The notes: a model not told the origin generated them from the letters alone. A stretch of DNA of 64,000 nucleotides from Vibrio albus (GCF_003144035.1 NZ_QFWT01000005.1:248001-312000), one strand, 5' to 3'. Numbered from the stretch's first letter, positions 46,387 through 56,530 are shown. A program made the numbers and translations.

Positions 46387-48798
46387 ATGAAATTCGGATA
46401 TTTTGACGATATAAATAAAGAGTATATAGCAACTACACCATGCACTCCAATAAAATGGTGTAACTATATAGGTACGCTAGGTTTTGGTGGAATAGTTGAT
46501 AGTAACGGTGGTGTCCTTTTGTGTAAGGGCGATCCAGCGCTCAACCGAATAACAAAGTATATAACACAGTTACCTAATTCTGACTTTAAAGGTTCAACAT
46601 TATATCTCAAGGTTCGAGACAAAAAAGGGAATGTGGAAATATTTTCTCCCTTTTATACTCCGACATTAAAGCCTTTGGATAAATTTGAAAATCACACGGG
46701 TCTTTCTTATACAAAGATTGTCTCTGAGGCCTTTGGTGTGCGTTGTGAAGTAACTTTTTTTATCCCCAAGAATGATCAAATACTACTGCAAGATATCAAA
46801 ATCACGAATATCTCAGATAGAGAGCTACATGTCGATGTAGTACCTGTCTATGAATTTTCTCATTTTGATGCTCTTAAGCAATTAGTTAATGCTGATTGGG
46901 TACCACAAACAATGACCCTGAAAGCTCATCAACAGAAGTCGGGTCATATAGTGTTAGAGCAGTACGCCTTTATGAAGCGCGATAATGCTGTGAATCTAAT
47001 GACTGCGGACCGAGCATCAACATCTTTTGATGGTGATCGGCAGAAATTTCTAGGAAATATGGGTTACGGAAGCTGGTCAGAGCCAGAAGCATTAAAAAAA
47101 GATGAGCTATGCAATAGCGAGTGTCTACGTGGGGATAATATTGGTGCTTTAAATCTTCGCATAGGTTGGCTCGCTGAAGGACAGACAGAGCGTACAGTTG
47201 TTCAGTTATCGCAGATGGCTAGTCTGGAAGAGGCTGAGCCTCAGTTGGAAAAGTACCGTGATCACAACAATGTTGATGTCGCATTCTCTGAACTAGCTGA
47301 ATTCTGGGACGATTATTTGTCAACCATTACTGTTGCAACACCAGATGCAGCAATGAACACGATGCTGAACATTCATAACCCTAGGCAGTGTCATACAACC
47401 AAAAATTGGTCTAGATATCTATCTTTATATCAGCTTGGTTTTGGTGCGAGAGGTATTGGTTTCCGAGATTCCGCACAGGATATTCTAGGTGTTATTGCTC
47501 ATATGCCTGAAGATGCTCGTGAATTTATAGAACGTCTACTTTCGGTACAGAATACAAACGGTTCTGCGATGCACCAATTTTTTCCATCAACAATGGAAGC
47601 GAATGCAGGTGATTCTAGAGAAGAAGAAGACCGACCAGACTATTATGGTGATGACCATCTATGGATTATTTACGCTGTTACCCAATATGTAAAAGAAACA
47701 GGAAATAAGTCTTTTCTGGATAAAAAAATTCCTTTTTATCAAAAAGATAAGAACGGAGAGCCTATTGAAAAGGCAAGTGTTTGGGAACACTTATGTCGCG
47801 GTATTGAATTTACCAGAACGAATATCGGTAAACATGGCTTACCTCTATTAGGTTTTGCTGATTGGAACGATACGGTGAACTTGCCTACTGGGTCTGAGTC
47901 TATGATGGTTGCTAACATGTATGGTAAAGCATTATTAGACATGTTGGATTTGTGTAAACTGAGAGGGGATGAGCAACTATCAGAGTACTTTAAATCACAT
48001 TACGATGACATGAAAAGTAATGTGCAAGCACATGGGTGGGATGGAGAATGGTTTATTCGTTATTTTGATGAGTCGGGACAACCAATTGGCTCTCATAGTA
48101 ACGAACGAGGTCAGATCTATACTAATGGACAGAGCTGGCCAGTTTTATCTGGGTTCGCCTCAGAGGAACAGTCAAAGAAAGCTTTAAATTCAGTCTATAG
48201 CAAATTAAATACTGATAATGGTATTAAGTTATCAACCCCGGGCTACGATGGTTTTAATCCGAGCCTTGGTGGAGTGTCCACTTATCCACCTGGAGCAAAA
48301 GAAAATGGCGGTATTTTCCTTCATTCTAATCCTTGGGTTATGATTGCTGAGACAAAAGTAGGTAATGGTGATCGTGCATATGAGTATTATCTTCAGATTA
48401 ATCCAGCGTCAAAGAATCACAATATAGATACTTTCGAATCAGAACCATATTGTTATCCACAAAATATACTTGGAGATGAGCACAAACAGTTCGGGCTTGG
48501 TCGAAATGCATGGCTTTCCGGAACTTCTTCATGGACATATATTGCAGGGACTCAATGGATTCTTGGTATTCGTCCAGAGATAGATGGTTTGCTTATAGAT
48601 CCATGTATCCCACACAACTGGCCTGGTTTCAAAGTATGTCGTCAATTCCGTGGGGCCACTTACCATATTAATGTTCGTAATCCAAATAATGTATGTAAAG
48701 GTGTAGTAGATATGCGTATTAATGGCGAATTTATTGAAGGCAATAAAGTTCCGGTGTTTAATTCAGGAGAGTATAATATTGAAGTAACACTTGGTTAA
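46387..48798 (+). CDS. GH94 disaccharide phosphorylase (cellobiose-phosphorylase type)
   Basis: 803 aa cytoplasmic enzyme. An N-terminal beta-sandwich (FGYFDDINKEYIATTP opening) precedes the (alpha/alpha)6 barrel, with the candidate catalytic aspartates D492/D495 in GFADWNDTVN. The C-terminal segment WILGIRPEIDGLLIDPCIP is a GH94 hallmark. It would phosphorolyse a beta-linked glucose disaccharide to glucose-1-phosphate plus sugar, saving ATP. Cellobiose is the simplest guess; chitobiose-type members differ in the ADWND region, and laminaribiose or sophorose cannot be excluded. It is last in the operon and followed by a hairpin (48805-48827) without a clear T-run. Confidence 0.87.
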   Translation: MKFGYFDDINKEYIATTPCTPIKWCNYIGTLGFGGIVDSNGGVLLCKGDPALNRITKYITQLPNSDFKGSTLYLKVRDKKGNVEIFSPFYTPTLKPLDKFENHTGLSYTKIVSEAFGVRCEVTFFIPKNDQILLQDIKITNISDRELHVDVVPVYEFSHFDALKQLVNADWVPQTMTLKAHQQKSGHIVLEQYAFMKRDNAVNLMTADRASTSFDGDRQKFLGNMGYGSWSEPEALKKDELCNSECLRGDNIGALNLRIGWLAEGQTERTVVQLSQMASLEEAEPQLEKYRDHNNVDVAFSELAEFWDDYLSTITVATPDAAMNTMLNIHNPRQCHTTKNWSRYLSLYQLGFGARGIGFRDSAQDILGVIAHMPEDAREFIERLLSVQNTNGSAMHQFFPSTMEANAGDSREEEDRPDYYGDDHLWIIYAVTQYVKETGNKSFLDKKIPFYQKDKNGEPIEKASVWEHLCRGIEFTRTNIGKHGLPLLGFADWNDTVNLPTGSESMMVANMYGKALLDMLDLCKLRGDEQLSEYFKSHYDDMKSNVQAHGWDGEWFIRYFDESGQPIGSHSNERGQIYTNGQSWPVLSGFASEEQSKKALNSVYSKLNTDNGIKLSTPGYDGFNPSLGGVSTYPPGAKENGGIFLHSNPWVMIAETKVGNGDRAYEYYLQINPASKNHNIDTFESEPYCYPQNILGDEHKQFGLGRNAWLSGTSSWTYIAGTQWILGIRPEIDGLLIDPCIPHNWPGFKVCRQFRGATYHINVRNPNNVCKGVVDMRINGEFIEGNKVPVFNSGEYNIEVTLG

Positions 48799-48804
48799 CT
48801 GAAG

Positions 48805-48830
48805 GTAGGGCGCCTACAGCGCCCTACAAT
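48805..48830. terminator. Hairpin between GH94 gene and epimerase remnant
   Basis: GTAGGGCGC pairs with GCGCCCTAC around CTACA. The T-tract is weak, so efficiency is doubtful. Confidence 0.55.
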
Positions 48831-48859
48831 ATTCGTCATAGGGGTTATTTTTTAGTGTT

Positions 48860-49483
48860 TTAGCCTCGGAATATAGCATGGCAACTCCAGGTGAAGGTTT
48901 GATTTTCATTTGGAGCGAGCTCTAGTAAACCAATGTGGTTGTTAAAAGCATTTGCTGGACAAGTCATTGGTTCAATCGCAATAGTTTGCTCACCCTCAGG
49001 AATATAGAGTTGAGTGAATGGATAGTTTGAATCTTGCTGATAATATAATGTAGCTAAATTATCCGACCGGTTTAGTGTAAGTTTTATTTCCGTATTAGAT
49101 TCGAATTTGAAGCAATGATTTAAATTGACTCCATTTAGAGTGTTCTGCTCTCTAAAATGATCAAATGGAAATGTATTTCCACTTGGAAGATCATTGATAT
49201 GCTCCATTTCATCGCAATTTGGCATGGATAATAATTGATTATGCAGTTCGGTACCAAGTGAAAAGTATGGATGCCATGCATCACCAAAAGGAAACGATTT
49301 GGAACCATTATTTTTTACTGAGGTTAAGCAGTCGAGTTTACCGGTTTTATCAATATGGAATGTTACATCCATTTGAAATGAAAAAGGATAGCCTATATGC
49401 AATGAGTCTGTTTCGTAACGCAGTGTCACTTCTGCATGTGAGTGTGAAGTATGGCTGTTAACAAGTTTGAACGCTTGATTATA
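48860..49483 (-). pseudogene. Aldose 1-epimerase (galactose mutarotase) family gene, N-terminus lost
   Basis: Homology runs from about 49483 (YNQAFKLVNSHTSHSH) to the stop at 48860. It includes the conserved DAWHPYF histidine segment and AIEPMTCPANAFN with the catalytic glutamate. An in-frame TGA lies just upstream and the first ~80-90 residues of a ~290-aa family member are missing. The only downstream starts are GTG codons. Breakage coincides with the left side of the recombinase-trio element. Before truncation it probably served the beta-glucoside cluster. Confidence 0.75.
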
Positions 49484-49489
49484 TAATCA
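49476..49489. repeat. 14-bp perfect palindrome at the epimerase break point
   Basis: TGATTATATAATCA sits exactly where epimerase homology stops. It is a candidate element end or crossover site for the recombinase trio; no matching copy was found at the right side, around 55.6 kb. Confidence 0.4.
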
Positions 49490-49686
49490 TCAGCTTGGAA
49501 GGATTATGACCACCCTAATATAATTACCCCCGTCTTAGCTCTTTGGTAAGTAATTACAAGCCTTTCAGGGGTTTTTTCTATTTGACTTGTTTGTCATTCA
49601 ATGCCATTTTAAACCGTAACTAGAATTTATGGTTGCCACAAAAAGTTTACTAAGTATACCTAAATTTGTGGTTTGAGGTGTTGCAT

Positions 49687-50277
49687 TTGGCGAGATTTTT
49701 ATCTGTCCGGAATAAGAAAAACTTATCTGTTGATGTCCACCCTCGTGCTTATGAGGCATATCGGTTTTTTCATGCTCAGATGTTTTTGTTCCATAAAACT
49801 GAACTTGGCACTCAGGTGTTGGACGGACTTCAGAAAGGGCAAATCTTTTCTGCGGTGCAAGCCTCGAGTTCTAAATGTTATCTCTTTAGCGGATTTGAAA
49901 TACACGGTTTTTCCATTAATGAGTTTGATATGAGCGATCATCAAGTCGTGATTTATGATGACCTGGCTGAAGAGGATATAGAGTTACTGGCCTGGACTGG
50001 CGTATTTAGGGTCTTACTTTCTTCAGTTCAGGGAGGAAGAGTGGAGGCGTTACGCAAAGCTATTAATGAGCAGGTACCGAAATCGGTTCTTAATTCTGTT
50101 TTCTCTGTTAAAACACTTACCCAGGACTTCGTCGCGAAATGCACACCGTATTCTTTGGCTGGTTTAAAAAAGCAGAGCAAAAAGAGCGCAATTATCCCTA
50201 CTGCATCAGAGCCTGAAACCAAAACTGTTTCGATTTTCGAGCAATTAACCAATGAAGTTCGAAGCAATGAATCATGA
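49687..50277 (+). CDS. Recombinase-trio protein 1, unknown small protein
   Basis: 196 aa from a TTG at 49687 with GAGG 8 nt upstream; the frame is open from a TTG at 49666. No family recognised. It is soluble, beta-alpha in composition, with the notable strand pair KCYLFSGFEIHGFSI and VVIYDDLAEEDIELLAWTG, and a lysine- and serine-rich tail. Its last 26 bp overlap the start of the 745-aa recombinase-like gene. It is probably an accessory factor, such as a DNA-binding or directionality protein; that is inference from position only. Confidence 0.65.
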   Translation: MARFLSVRNKKNLSVDVHPRAYEAYRFFHAQMFLFHKTELGTQVLDGLQKGQIFSAVQASSSKCYLFSGFEIHGFSINEFDMSDHQVVIYDDLAEEDIELLAWTGVFRVLLSSVQGGRVEALRKAINEQVPKSVLNSVFSVKTLTQDFVAKCTPYSLAGLKKQSKKSAIIPTASEPETKTVSIFEQLTNEVRSNES

Positions 50278-52489
50278 TGAGGTAAAGCAGCGGTTTGCTG
50301 ACAAGAATCAGCAGTACTTCTTTCAGAACTTGTTTTGTGGCTCTGAGCGCGAAAATGGCGCTCTTGCAAATGAAGTTATACGACTGTGTGAAGAGCTGGA
50401 TGCTCGCTATGCTGCTCACTTTACTGAAATAAAGCTCCTGCTGGAAGTAGCTACAACATATCAGTGTGATTCTCCCTTACCTTTGGCAGAAGTGTATTCC
50501 AATTTTAAAGACAAAAATTTTTTAACCCTTTATGTTGTTGCTTGTTTTGTTGCTGTTGATATGAGTCGAATTTCTTATGATATTAAGCAGTATGATCAAT
50601 ACAAAGCGTTAACTTTACTAGTGGTGGCTCACCTGAGCTTTCAGGGGGATCATGAATCAAAAATTGAACGCCTGTGTAACGAATTACGGCAGTATGCATT
50701 AGGTAAACGTGAACGGCTTGCGGCTTACCTTCCTAATATTCTCCAGACTACTTTTCCACTCTTAATCGACGAGCTCGAGGTGTTGCTGCAATCCGATGAG
50801 CTTCAGCAACTTAATGTCGGCCGTCAGATTGCCAATATTAAAGTGCCTTATCAGGCCTCCTATGAAAATAAGCGCGGCTTTCATCGAAGCGTAGGCTCTC
50901 GTGAATTTAAACGAGAAGGCCGATTACACACTACCGAGAAAAAGTATATTGATGACGACAGTAGTGTTTCAGTCGTAGAAATCAAAGAGCTAAAATTTGG
51001 TGAGCAGGGTGATAAAAGTGCTTCGTGGGTAGATGAAGAGGAACGATCTGCGAACTCTCGTTCCATTTCAATGGTGACCTCTCCGGGGTTTGTTACCAAG
51101 GACTATGGCGCACAGGCGCTACAGGCCAGAGCGGTAAATGAACGTATACGTAAAAAGAGCATGATGCTTACCTGTGATATCTCTGCAATGACTCCGTTGG
51201 AGTTACATCATCTGGTGGTTGATTGCATTGCCTCCCTAAAAAATCAGGACGAACATCAGGAATGTGCACGTCTTCTTCTTTTAATGCTTCTGACCGGAAA
51301 TGGATTTGAAGAGATAAAAGCCTGGCAGGCCAGACGAAACAGCAGGCGGAGAATCATTGGCGTAAAAAGAAAGTTTAAACTCCCGAGTCAAAAGCTTCGA
51401 AAGGAACTGCTTCCTTTTGTTAAGAATGTCGCTCAGGAGTACACACTTCCTCTACCTTTGAATCTGGTGAGTGATCTGAGCAGCTTCAAATTTAGCAGCA
51501 CTGAAGAGAAAGACGTTAAGGCCTTTCTATCAACTATAAAAAAACGCCATGATGTTGGGCTAACATTATCCAGGATAACCTCTTATTTGCCACAGACGTT
51601 AAAAGGAAATGGCATTGATTGTACTCTGATTGATTTGATAACCGGCTTTGATGCTAAAAATCAGCCAGCCCGCTTTTATACTCACGTTCCCTACGATGAA
51701 CTACTCACAGTAGTAAGAAGATACTTTAACCATATAAATAAGGCCGCTGAGACGGATTATTTACTTGATTTAGATGTTAGGGAAACTGGGCAGTCTTTAG
51801 GGTCTCCATTGTATATTGATACCGGGATCCTGAAGTTCATATTCACCAAAATACAAACAAAGCTCAATGATGCTCCACCCGAGTGTGAGGATTATTATTC
51901 TGAGGAAACCCACAACCTCCGGGTGGTTTATTTGCAATTGGTACTGGGGCTGGTGAGTGGTTACAGGCCTGTTGAGGGTTGGTTTGGAAATGTCGATGAT
52001 ATCCATTTTTCTACCGGCGAATACCGGATAGCCGAAAAAGAACGCGGCACGGGATACAGTGGGAGAACGGTGCTCTTGCCTGATATCGCGTTGGTGCACC
52101 TTAGGGAGTATATGAGTTACTGTGAAGAGGCAGCGATTCATTTCTCAGTAACAGACAGTGAATTGTCTCAGCGATATCGTCAATCACTCAATGGCAGTAT
52201 GCCTTTTTGTTTCTACCGTTATCAGGAGCGGGTACAGGAGGTGACACCTTCAACCTACATGCAACACATTGATTCGATAATTCCTCTTCCTGCTAACTGG
52301 ACGCGTCACTACTTACGTTCACTGCTGTTCAGCTATGATATCTCCGATGAGTTAATTGGGGCCTGGATGGGGCATATTCATTCCAATCAACTCCCTTTTG
52401 CTCAGTTTAGCCAATTGAGTCGTCAGGATTTGCAAAAGATCCGTGATTTGCTGCAAGAGCACATCATCAGTCTGTTGTCTGGAGAGTGA
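50252..52489 (+). CDS. Recombinase-trio protein 2, tyrosine-recombinase-like, nucleophile apparently lost
   Basis: 745 aa, far larger than ordinary integrases (about 300-400). The C-terminal ~200 residues show recombinase landmarks: box I arginine R572 in SGYRPVEGW, box II H686-Y-L-R689, and H708 in WMGHIHS. At the position of the attacking tyrosine (8-11 residues after H708) there is only PFAQF. So it looks catalytically dead or uses another residue. The first ~500 residues are unrecognised, with a charged linker around residues 210-280. It overlaps genes on both sides, by 26 bp upstream and 4 bp (GTGA) downstream. Confidence 0.75.
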   Translation: MKFEAMNHDEVKQRFADKNQQYFFQNLFCGSERENGALANEVIRLCEELDARYAAHFTEIKLLLEVATTYQCDSPLPLAEVYSNFKDKNFLTLYVVACFVAVDMSRISYDIKQYDQYKALTLLVVAHLSFQGDHESKIERLCNELRQYALGKRERLAAYLPNILQTTFPLLIDELEVLLQSDELQQLNVGRQIANIKVPYQASYENKRGFHRSVGSREFKREGRLHTTEKKYIDDDSSVSVVEIKELKFGEQGDKSASWVDEEERSANSRSISMVTSPGFVTKDYGAQALQARAVNERIRKKSMMLTCDISAMTPLELHHLVVDCIASLKNQDEHQECARLLLLMLLTGNGFEEIKAWQARRNSRRRIIGVKRKFKLPSQKLRKELLPFVKNVAQEYTLPLPLNLVSDLSSFKFSSTEEKDVKAFLSTIKKRHDVGLTLSRITSYLPQTLKGNGIDCTLIDLITGFDAKNQPARFYTHVPYDELLTVVRRYFNHINKAAETDYLLDLDVRETGQSLGSPLYIDTGILKFIFTKIQTKLNDAPPECEDYYSEETHNLRVVYLQLVLGLVSGYRPVEGWFGNVDDIHFSTGEYRIAEKERGTGYSGRTVLLPDIALVHLREYMSYCEEAAIHFSVTDSELSQRYRQSLNGSMPFCFYRYQERVQEVTPSTYMQHIDSIIPLPANWTRHYLRSLLFSYDISDELIGAWMGHIHSNQLPFAQFSQLSRQDLQKIRDLLQEHIISLLSGE

Positions 52490-55400
52490 CAGTGAAAACG
52501 GAAAATATCGGTGAAGAAAAACGGCATAACAAACGTCTCGCGCATAGAGAGGCAGTAAAAAGTAAATCGCGGCAACTGCTTGAAAAGGTATTCCCTAACC
52601 CCGTACAAATACCATCTGAAACCGCCTTTATTAGCTCCTGGGAAAAATACAGTGACAGCCTGCTGGATACTTATGGTCAGCAGCGGGATTTCCGGCTTGC
52701 TTTTAATCATGGCGTAAGCCTTGTCAAAAAATATCAAAAGGTGCATGGATGGACGCTCTCGCCACCTTCTCACCTGATCACAAATAAAACGCCGACTCAG
52801 TTACGAAGTCCCGAATGGTTAAAAGGGGCATGGGCGCTGTATGATGCCTACGATATATGGTTGAAAGAGAAATCAGATAGGGACAAGCGTGATGTCCGCT
52901 TTCGCTACCAGTCATTAATCTTGTCGCTCCTCATGGACTCGGGACAGTGCAACATAGATGTTGTAAGAAGCTTTAATCACCAGTTGCAGCAGGACAAAAA
53001 GTTAAACCTGAAAAGTTTTGCCAACCGAACATTTGTGACATTAAAACTGGAAAATGAAAATTTAAACAGTAATGCCTATGAGGCAGGTGAGCCTGTCACT
53101 ACCTTTCAATGTTACTTGTCAGTTAGAACTCTGGGGCAACTTAGGCTCTGGCAAAAGCTGAATAAAAAGGAGTGGCAATTTCCGCAAGATAGTAAGCAGA
53201 TACTACAGGCCCTGTTAGCCGGCTTTCCAGAGCAAAAACATTTACCGACAAGCTTAAAGCAGTTTTGCTCCTGCGGGGCATTCTGGTATGAAAGGAACGC
53301 CAATCTCCGCCTGAGTCAGGCGTTGTTAGAGTACAGGGTAGGGCGAACCCGGTCCTATTCTTTGCCAATTTCCAACCTGGTTAGACTGATTTCTCCTGTT
53401 ATACACCCTGTACAAGCAACATCATTTTCGGATTTTTCTACCGATGTAAAAGTAAAACACTCCCGAAAACTGGAAACCCAAAGCAAACCGATTTCACTGA
53501 AACAAAGCCAGTTTACCAGTGAGTTAAAAAGAGCCTGTAAACCCACTGAAAACGGAGAGAAAGTTACAGAAGATACAGTCAGAGGCAGGCTGGAAGGGCT
53601 TTTAGAGCAGTATCAGATGGAGCCATGGCAACAGGTTTTTATCCAGTGGCTGATATACAAGACTCATGGTTGCGTAGCCAAGACAGTTCACCAGTATATG
53701 CTTAATCAGGTTAAATACTGGTACCTGATGAACACCGAGAGCCATTTGTCTGAATTGACTGCCAGTGCGGATATTGAAGGTATTTATCAGGAGCAAATTG
53801 ATAAGCACCTGACCAAGAAATCGCAAAGCTATTTCGCTAAAAGGCTGAAGGAGCTACACGGATTTGCTGCGCCTGTATTGGGGCTTCCTTCACTGAGTGA
53901 CAGCTTCTTTCACATTGATGCCGGAAAGAAACATACACGGGCAGGGCTTATCGATGAGCCGCTATTTAAGAAGTTACTTCAGCATATCGAAAAATTAATG
54001 GATCTTAATGATATCGATAAACTTGCGCTTCAATCGATATGTATCCTGGCTTATCGTTGTGGACTCCGTCTTAACGAACTCTATAAGTTACAGCTTAAAA
54101 ACCTTGAAAGCTCGAAAACTGGCTGGCTTGAAATTCGTCCGAACCGGTTTGGTGACAACAAAACCGCAAGTGGTCTTCGAAAAGTCCCTGTTTTTTCGAT
54201 GCTGTTTGAGCATGAGTGCGATATTGTTGCAGACTACCTTCGTTTAAAACGAGGACAAAATTTATCGAAAACTTCGCCGCTGTTGACGATGGGCGAAAAT
54301 ACTCACCGGCCATTTAATACTTTTGCGGTTTCAAACTACGTTGGAAAGGTGCTTAGAGCACTTTCCGGTGAAGATCACCTAGTGTTTTATCATCTGAGAC
54401 ACAGCTGTTTCAGCAGGCTGCAGCTAATGCTTGAAAGCTATAATCCTAAGGAATTGCTGCCTGAATTTTATCCATACTCAGAGAAACAGACTGCAGATCT
54501 GCGACAAAAGCTATTTAAAAAAACCTATAGCAATGGATATTGGGAGATAGCGGCTTTGGGGGGGCATGAGAGTCCCCAAGTCACTTTTATGCATTATTTC
54601 CATTTGAGCGATTTGCTGGCAACACCGTCGGGTGAGCAAGACACCCCGGTTTCACTTAAAGGTGCGCAGGAGAGCGGGCTGTGCAGCCGACGGTATTATC
54701 AATCGCTGAAAAAAGACAAAGAAGACATAACGTATGGAGACTTTTTTGAGTTATTAGCTGATGAACTGAATATCGAGAATCTAGAGACAGAGTCTGAGAA
54801 AATTACCGCCGAGGAAATTATTTTGCAGCGCCCTGATAAAGAAAAAGTCAGTATCAGTATTTGTTACCAGGTTCTTGAAGCGATTTCTCGAGGTGAACGT
54901 ATTGATTTATTAGCGTATCAATATCGCCTGAAACAAGAAACGATAGATAAGTGGCTTCATAATGCTCTTTACCTAAAGTCATTAATGGCCTCAAATTCTG
55001 GTTCAAAAGTCAAATACGACAAATCCGGCAATAAGTTGGATATTGCCCCTTTGTCCCGCCAATTTTCGGCTCGCAGAGAGCATGCGCTTGTCCCCGGTAA
55101 ACTGAAGACGATTAGGGAAATAGAGTATACGGAAAAATTTGTTCAGCAACTAAGAGTTCACTACAAAGAGAGGTCTGAAGTTATCAGCGACATGATGCAG
55201 TATTGTTTGAAGCATACCGTTGTCAGTAAGTCTGGTGTTAACTTCAACTCTCCTTCGACGCTAAAGCAATTTATTGACACCTTTCAGTTTGCGATCCCTA
55301 AGTCACATTGGCGGGCAGTAAAGCTATATATCAACACCAGTAGCATAAAAGAAGAGTGGCAAGCTTTATTGAAAGGTATGGCAACAATTGAAGGCAAACG

Positions 55401-55581
55401 AGGAAAGAAAACCGGACGAAGCGGCACTGGTTCGGTTCGGCTTGAGCTCATCAGTCCTTCCGAGGAAAAATATACAGAAGGGGATAGGGTTAATAAATAC
55501 TCTTCCCACTTGGTGGTGTATCTGATGTTTATGTCGTTTGTGTTGCTGCAGAACCAAGATTTGTTACCGACCTCTAGTTAA
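52486..55581 (+). CDS. Recombinase-trio protein 3, large tyrosine recombinase
   Basis: 1031 aa from a GTG inside the preceding stop. The catalytic domain lies in the middle (about 490-715): R528 in YRCGLRLNELY, box II Y635-H-L-R638-H (tyrosine where histidine is usual), H694 in LGGHESPQ and nucleophile Y704 in FMHYFH. About 480 residues precede the domain and 325 follow it. The tail contains a likely helix-turn-helix (LLAYQYRLKQETIDKWLHNAL). Size and double extension are unlike XerC/D or phage integrases. It is probably the active subunit of the trio. Confidence 0.82.
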   Translation: MTVKTENIGEEKRHNKRLAHREAVKSKSRQLLEKVFPNPVQIPSETAFISSWEKYSDSLLDTYGQQRDFRLAFNHGVSLVKKYQKVHGWTLSPPSHLITNKTPTQLRSPEWLKGAWALYDAYDIWLKEKSDRDKRDVRFRYQSLILSLLMDSGQCNIDVVRSFNHQLQQDKKLNLKSFANRTFVTLKLENENLNSNAYEAGEPVTTFQCYLSVRTLGQLRLWQKLNKKEWQFPQDSKQILQALLAGFPEQKHLPTSLKQFCSCGAFWYERNANLRLSQALLEYRVGRTRSYSLPISNLVRLISPVIHPVQATSFSDFSTDVKVKHSRKLETQSKPISLKQSQFTSELKRACKPTENGEKVTEDTVRGRLEGLLEQYQMEPWQQVFIQWLIYKTHGCVAKTVHQYMLNQVKYWYLMNTESHLSELTASADIEGIYQEQIDKHLTKKSQSYFAKRLKELHGFAAPVLGLPSLSDSFFHIDAGKKHTRAGLIDEPLFKKLLQHIEKLMDLNDIDKLALQSICILAYRCGLRLNELYKLQLKNLESSKTGWLEIRPNRFGDNKTASGLRKVPVFSMLFEHECDIVADYLRLKRGQNLSKTSPLLTMGENTHRPFNTFAVSNYVGKVLRALSGEDHLVFYHLRHSCFSRLQLMLESYNPKELLPEFYPYSEKQTADLRQKLFKKTYSNGYWEIAALGGHESPQVTFMHYFHLSDLLATPSGEQDTPVSLKGAQESGLCSRRYYQSLKKDKEDITYGDFFELLADELNIENLETESEKITAEEIILQRPDKEKVSISICYQVLEAISRGERIDLLAYQYRLKQETIDKWLHNALYLKSLMASNSGSKVKYDKSGNKLDIAPLSRQFSARREHALVPGKLKTIREIEYTEKFVQQLRVHYKERSEVISDMMQYCLKHTVVSKSGVNFNSPSTLKQFIDTFQFAIPKSHWRAVKLYINTSSIKEEWQALLKGMATIEGKRGKKTGRSGTGSVRLELISPSEEKYTEGDRVNKYSSHLVVYLMFMSFVLLQNQDLLPTSS

Positions 55582-55611
55582 CGTTGAAAAGCAAAAAAGT
55601 CGCTTAATGAA

Positions 55612-56493
55612 TTGTCCAGTCTGACTGGAGCAGAGCAAACACAGCAGTGGGGAAAACCAATTCAGGTTATCCATAAAGGTGATGTGGTTTGGTGTCCGCC
55701 AGGAATTAAACATTGGCACGGTGCGGGTGAATCTAGCGCAATGGCACACATTGCTATCAGCCCGGTTGCTACGGATGGAAAAAAAGTCACTTGGCTAGAA
55801 AAAGTGGAACTTCCTATAGTTGAAAAAGCCAAACCTCAACAACCAGGCAAACTCGCTACCGTTAATTTATCGAATGAGCAGCTCAGTTTAATCCCAATCG
55901 CTGCGTTTACTGCGACTGGCCAATTGGATAAGTTGAAATCGGCTTTGATCAACGGGTTAGAAAAGGGGCTTACGGTTAATCAAATCAAAGAAGTATTTGC
56001 TCATCAATATGCCTACGTAGGTTTCCCGAGGGCTTTAAACGGCATGCTTACCTTCAGAGCGCTGCTTGAAGAGCGTTTGGCGGCTGGCATTTCCGACACT
56101 TTGGGGGCGGTACCAAGTGTGTTACCGGAACGTACCGATTACTACCGACGTGGTAATCAAACTCTGGCTTATATAAATCAGGTGCCTGTTGAACAGGTAT
56201 CGGCACCTCTTTTCAATAATTTCTCACCAACCATGGACCATGCATTAAAAGAACATCTATTCGGTTACCTCTTTAGCCGAGACAACTTACCACCGCTGTA
56301 TCGTGAATTGGTCGTGGTTAGCTCCTTATCAGCATTAGGGGATGTTAATGCACAGCTACGTTCGCATCTAAGAATTGCAACGACTCTGGGAGTTGATGCC
56401 AGCCAAATGGAACGAGTGTTTGCTGAATTTGAACAAGCGATGGGTTCTGATTTAGCCGCTAATGCGAAAAGCGTATTACAGCAGCTGCAATAA
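55612..56493 (+). pseudogene. Cupin / carboxymuconolactone decarboxylase fusion, N-terminally truncated
   Basis: The surviving part starts in the middle of the cupin fold (PIQVIHKGDVVWCPPGIKHWHG). The first cupin motif with its HxH metal ligands is missing. Two complete carboxymuconolactone-decarboxylase-like repeats follow (FAHQYAYVGFPRALNG and VVVSSLSALGDVNAQLRSH). Only an unsupported TTG at 55612 could start it. The break lies within ~45 bp of the recombinase trio. The family acts as oxidoreductase or peroxidase-like enzymes, sometimes linked to quinone or aldehyde stress; this copy may be inactive. Confidence 0.7.
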
Positions 56494-56530
56494 ATTCTCT
56501 ATAAGAACAATAAATTCAGGAAAAAACTTA

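Larger units (their letters stand above)
49490..55624 (+). mobile_element. Putative recombinase-trio element
   Basis: A 6.1-kb segment containing three overlapping genes and no obvious cargo. The left limit is set by the loss of epimerase homology and the right limit by the resumption of cupin homology within about 45 bp of the third gene's stop. No terminal direct or inverted repeats could be confirmed by eye, so the limits are approximate. Confidence 0.55.

Noticed and set aside
48805..48830. Hairpin after the GH94 gene as a riboswitch or small RNA
   Set aside because: A simple 9-bp stem with 5-nt loop at the end of an operon is better explained as a weak terminator.
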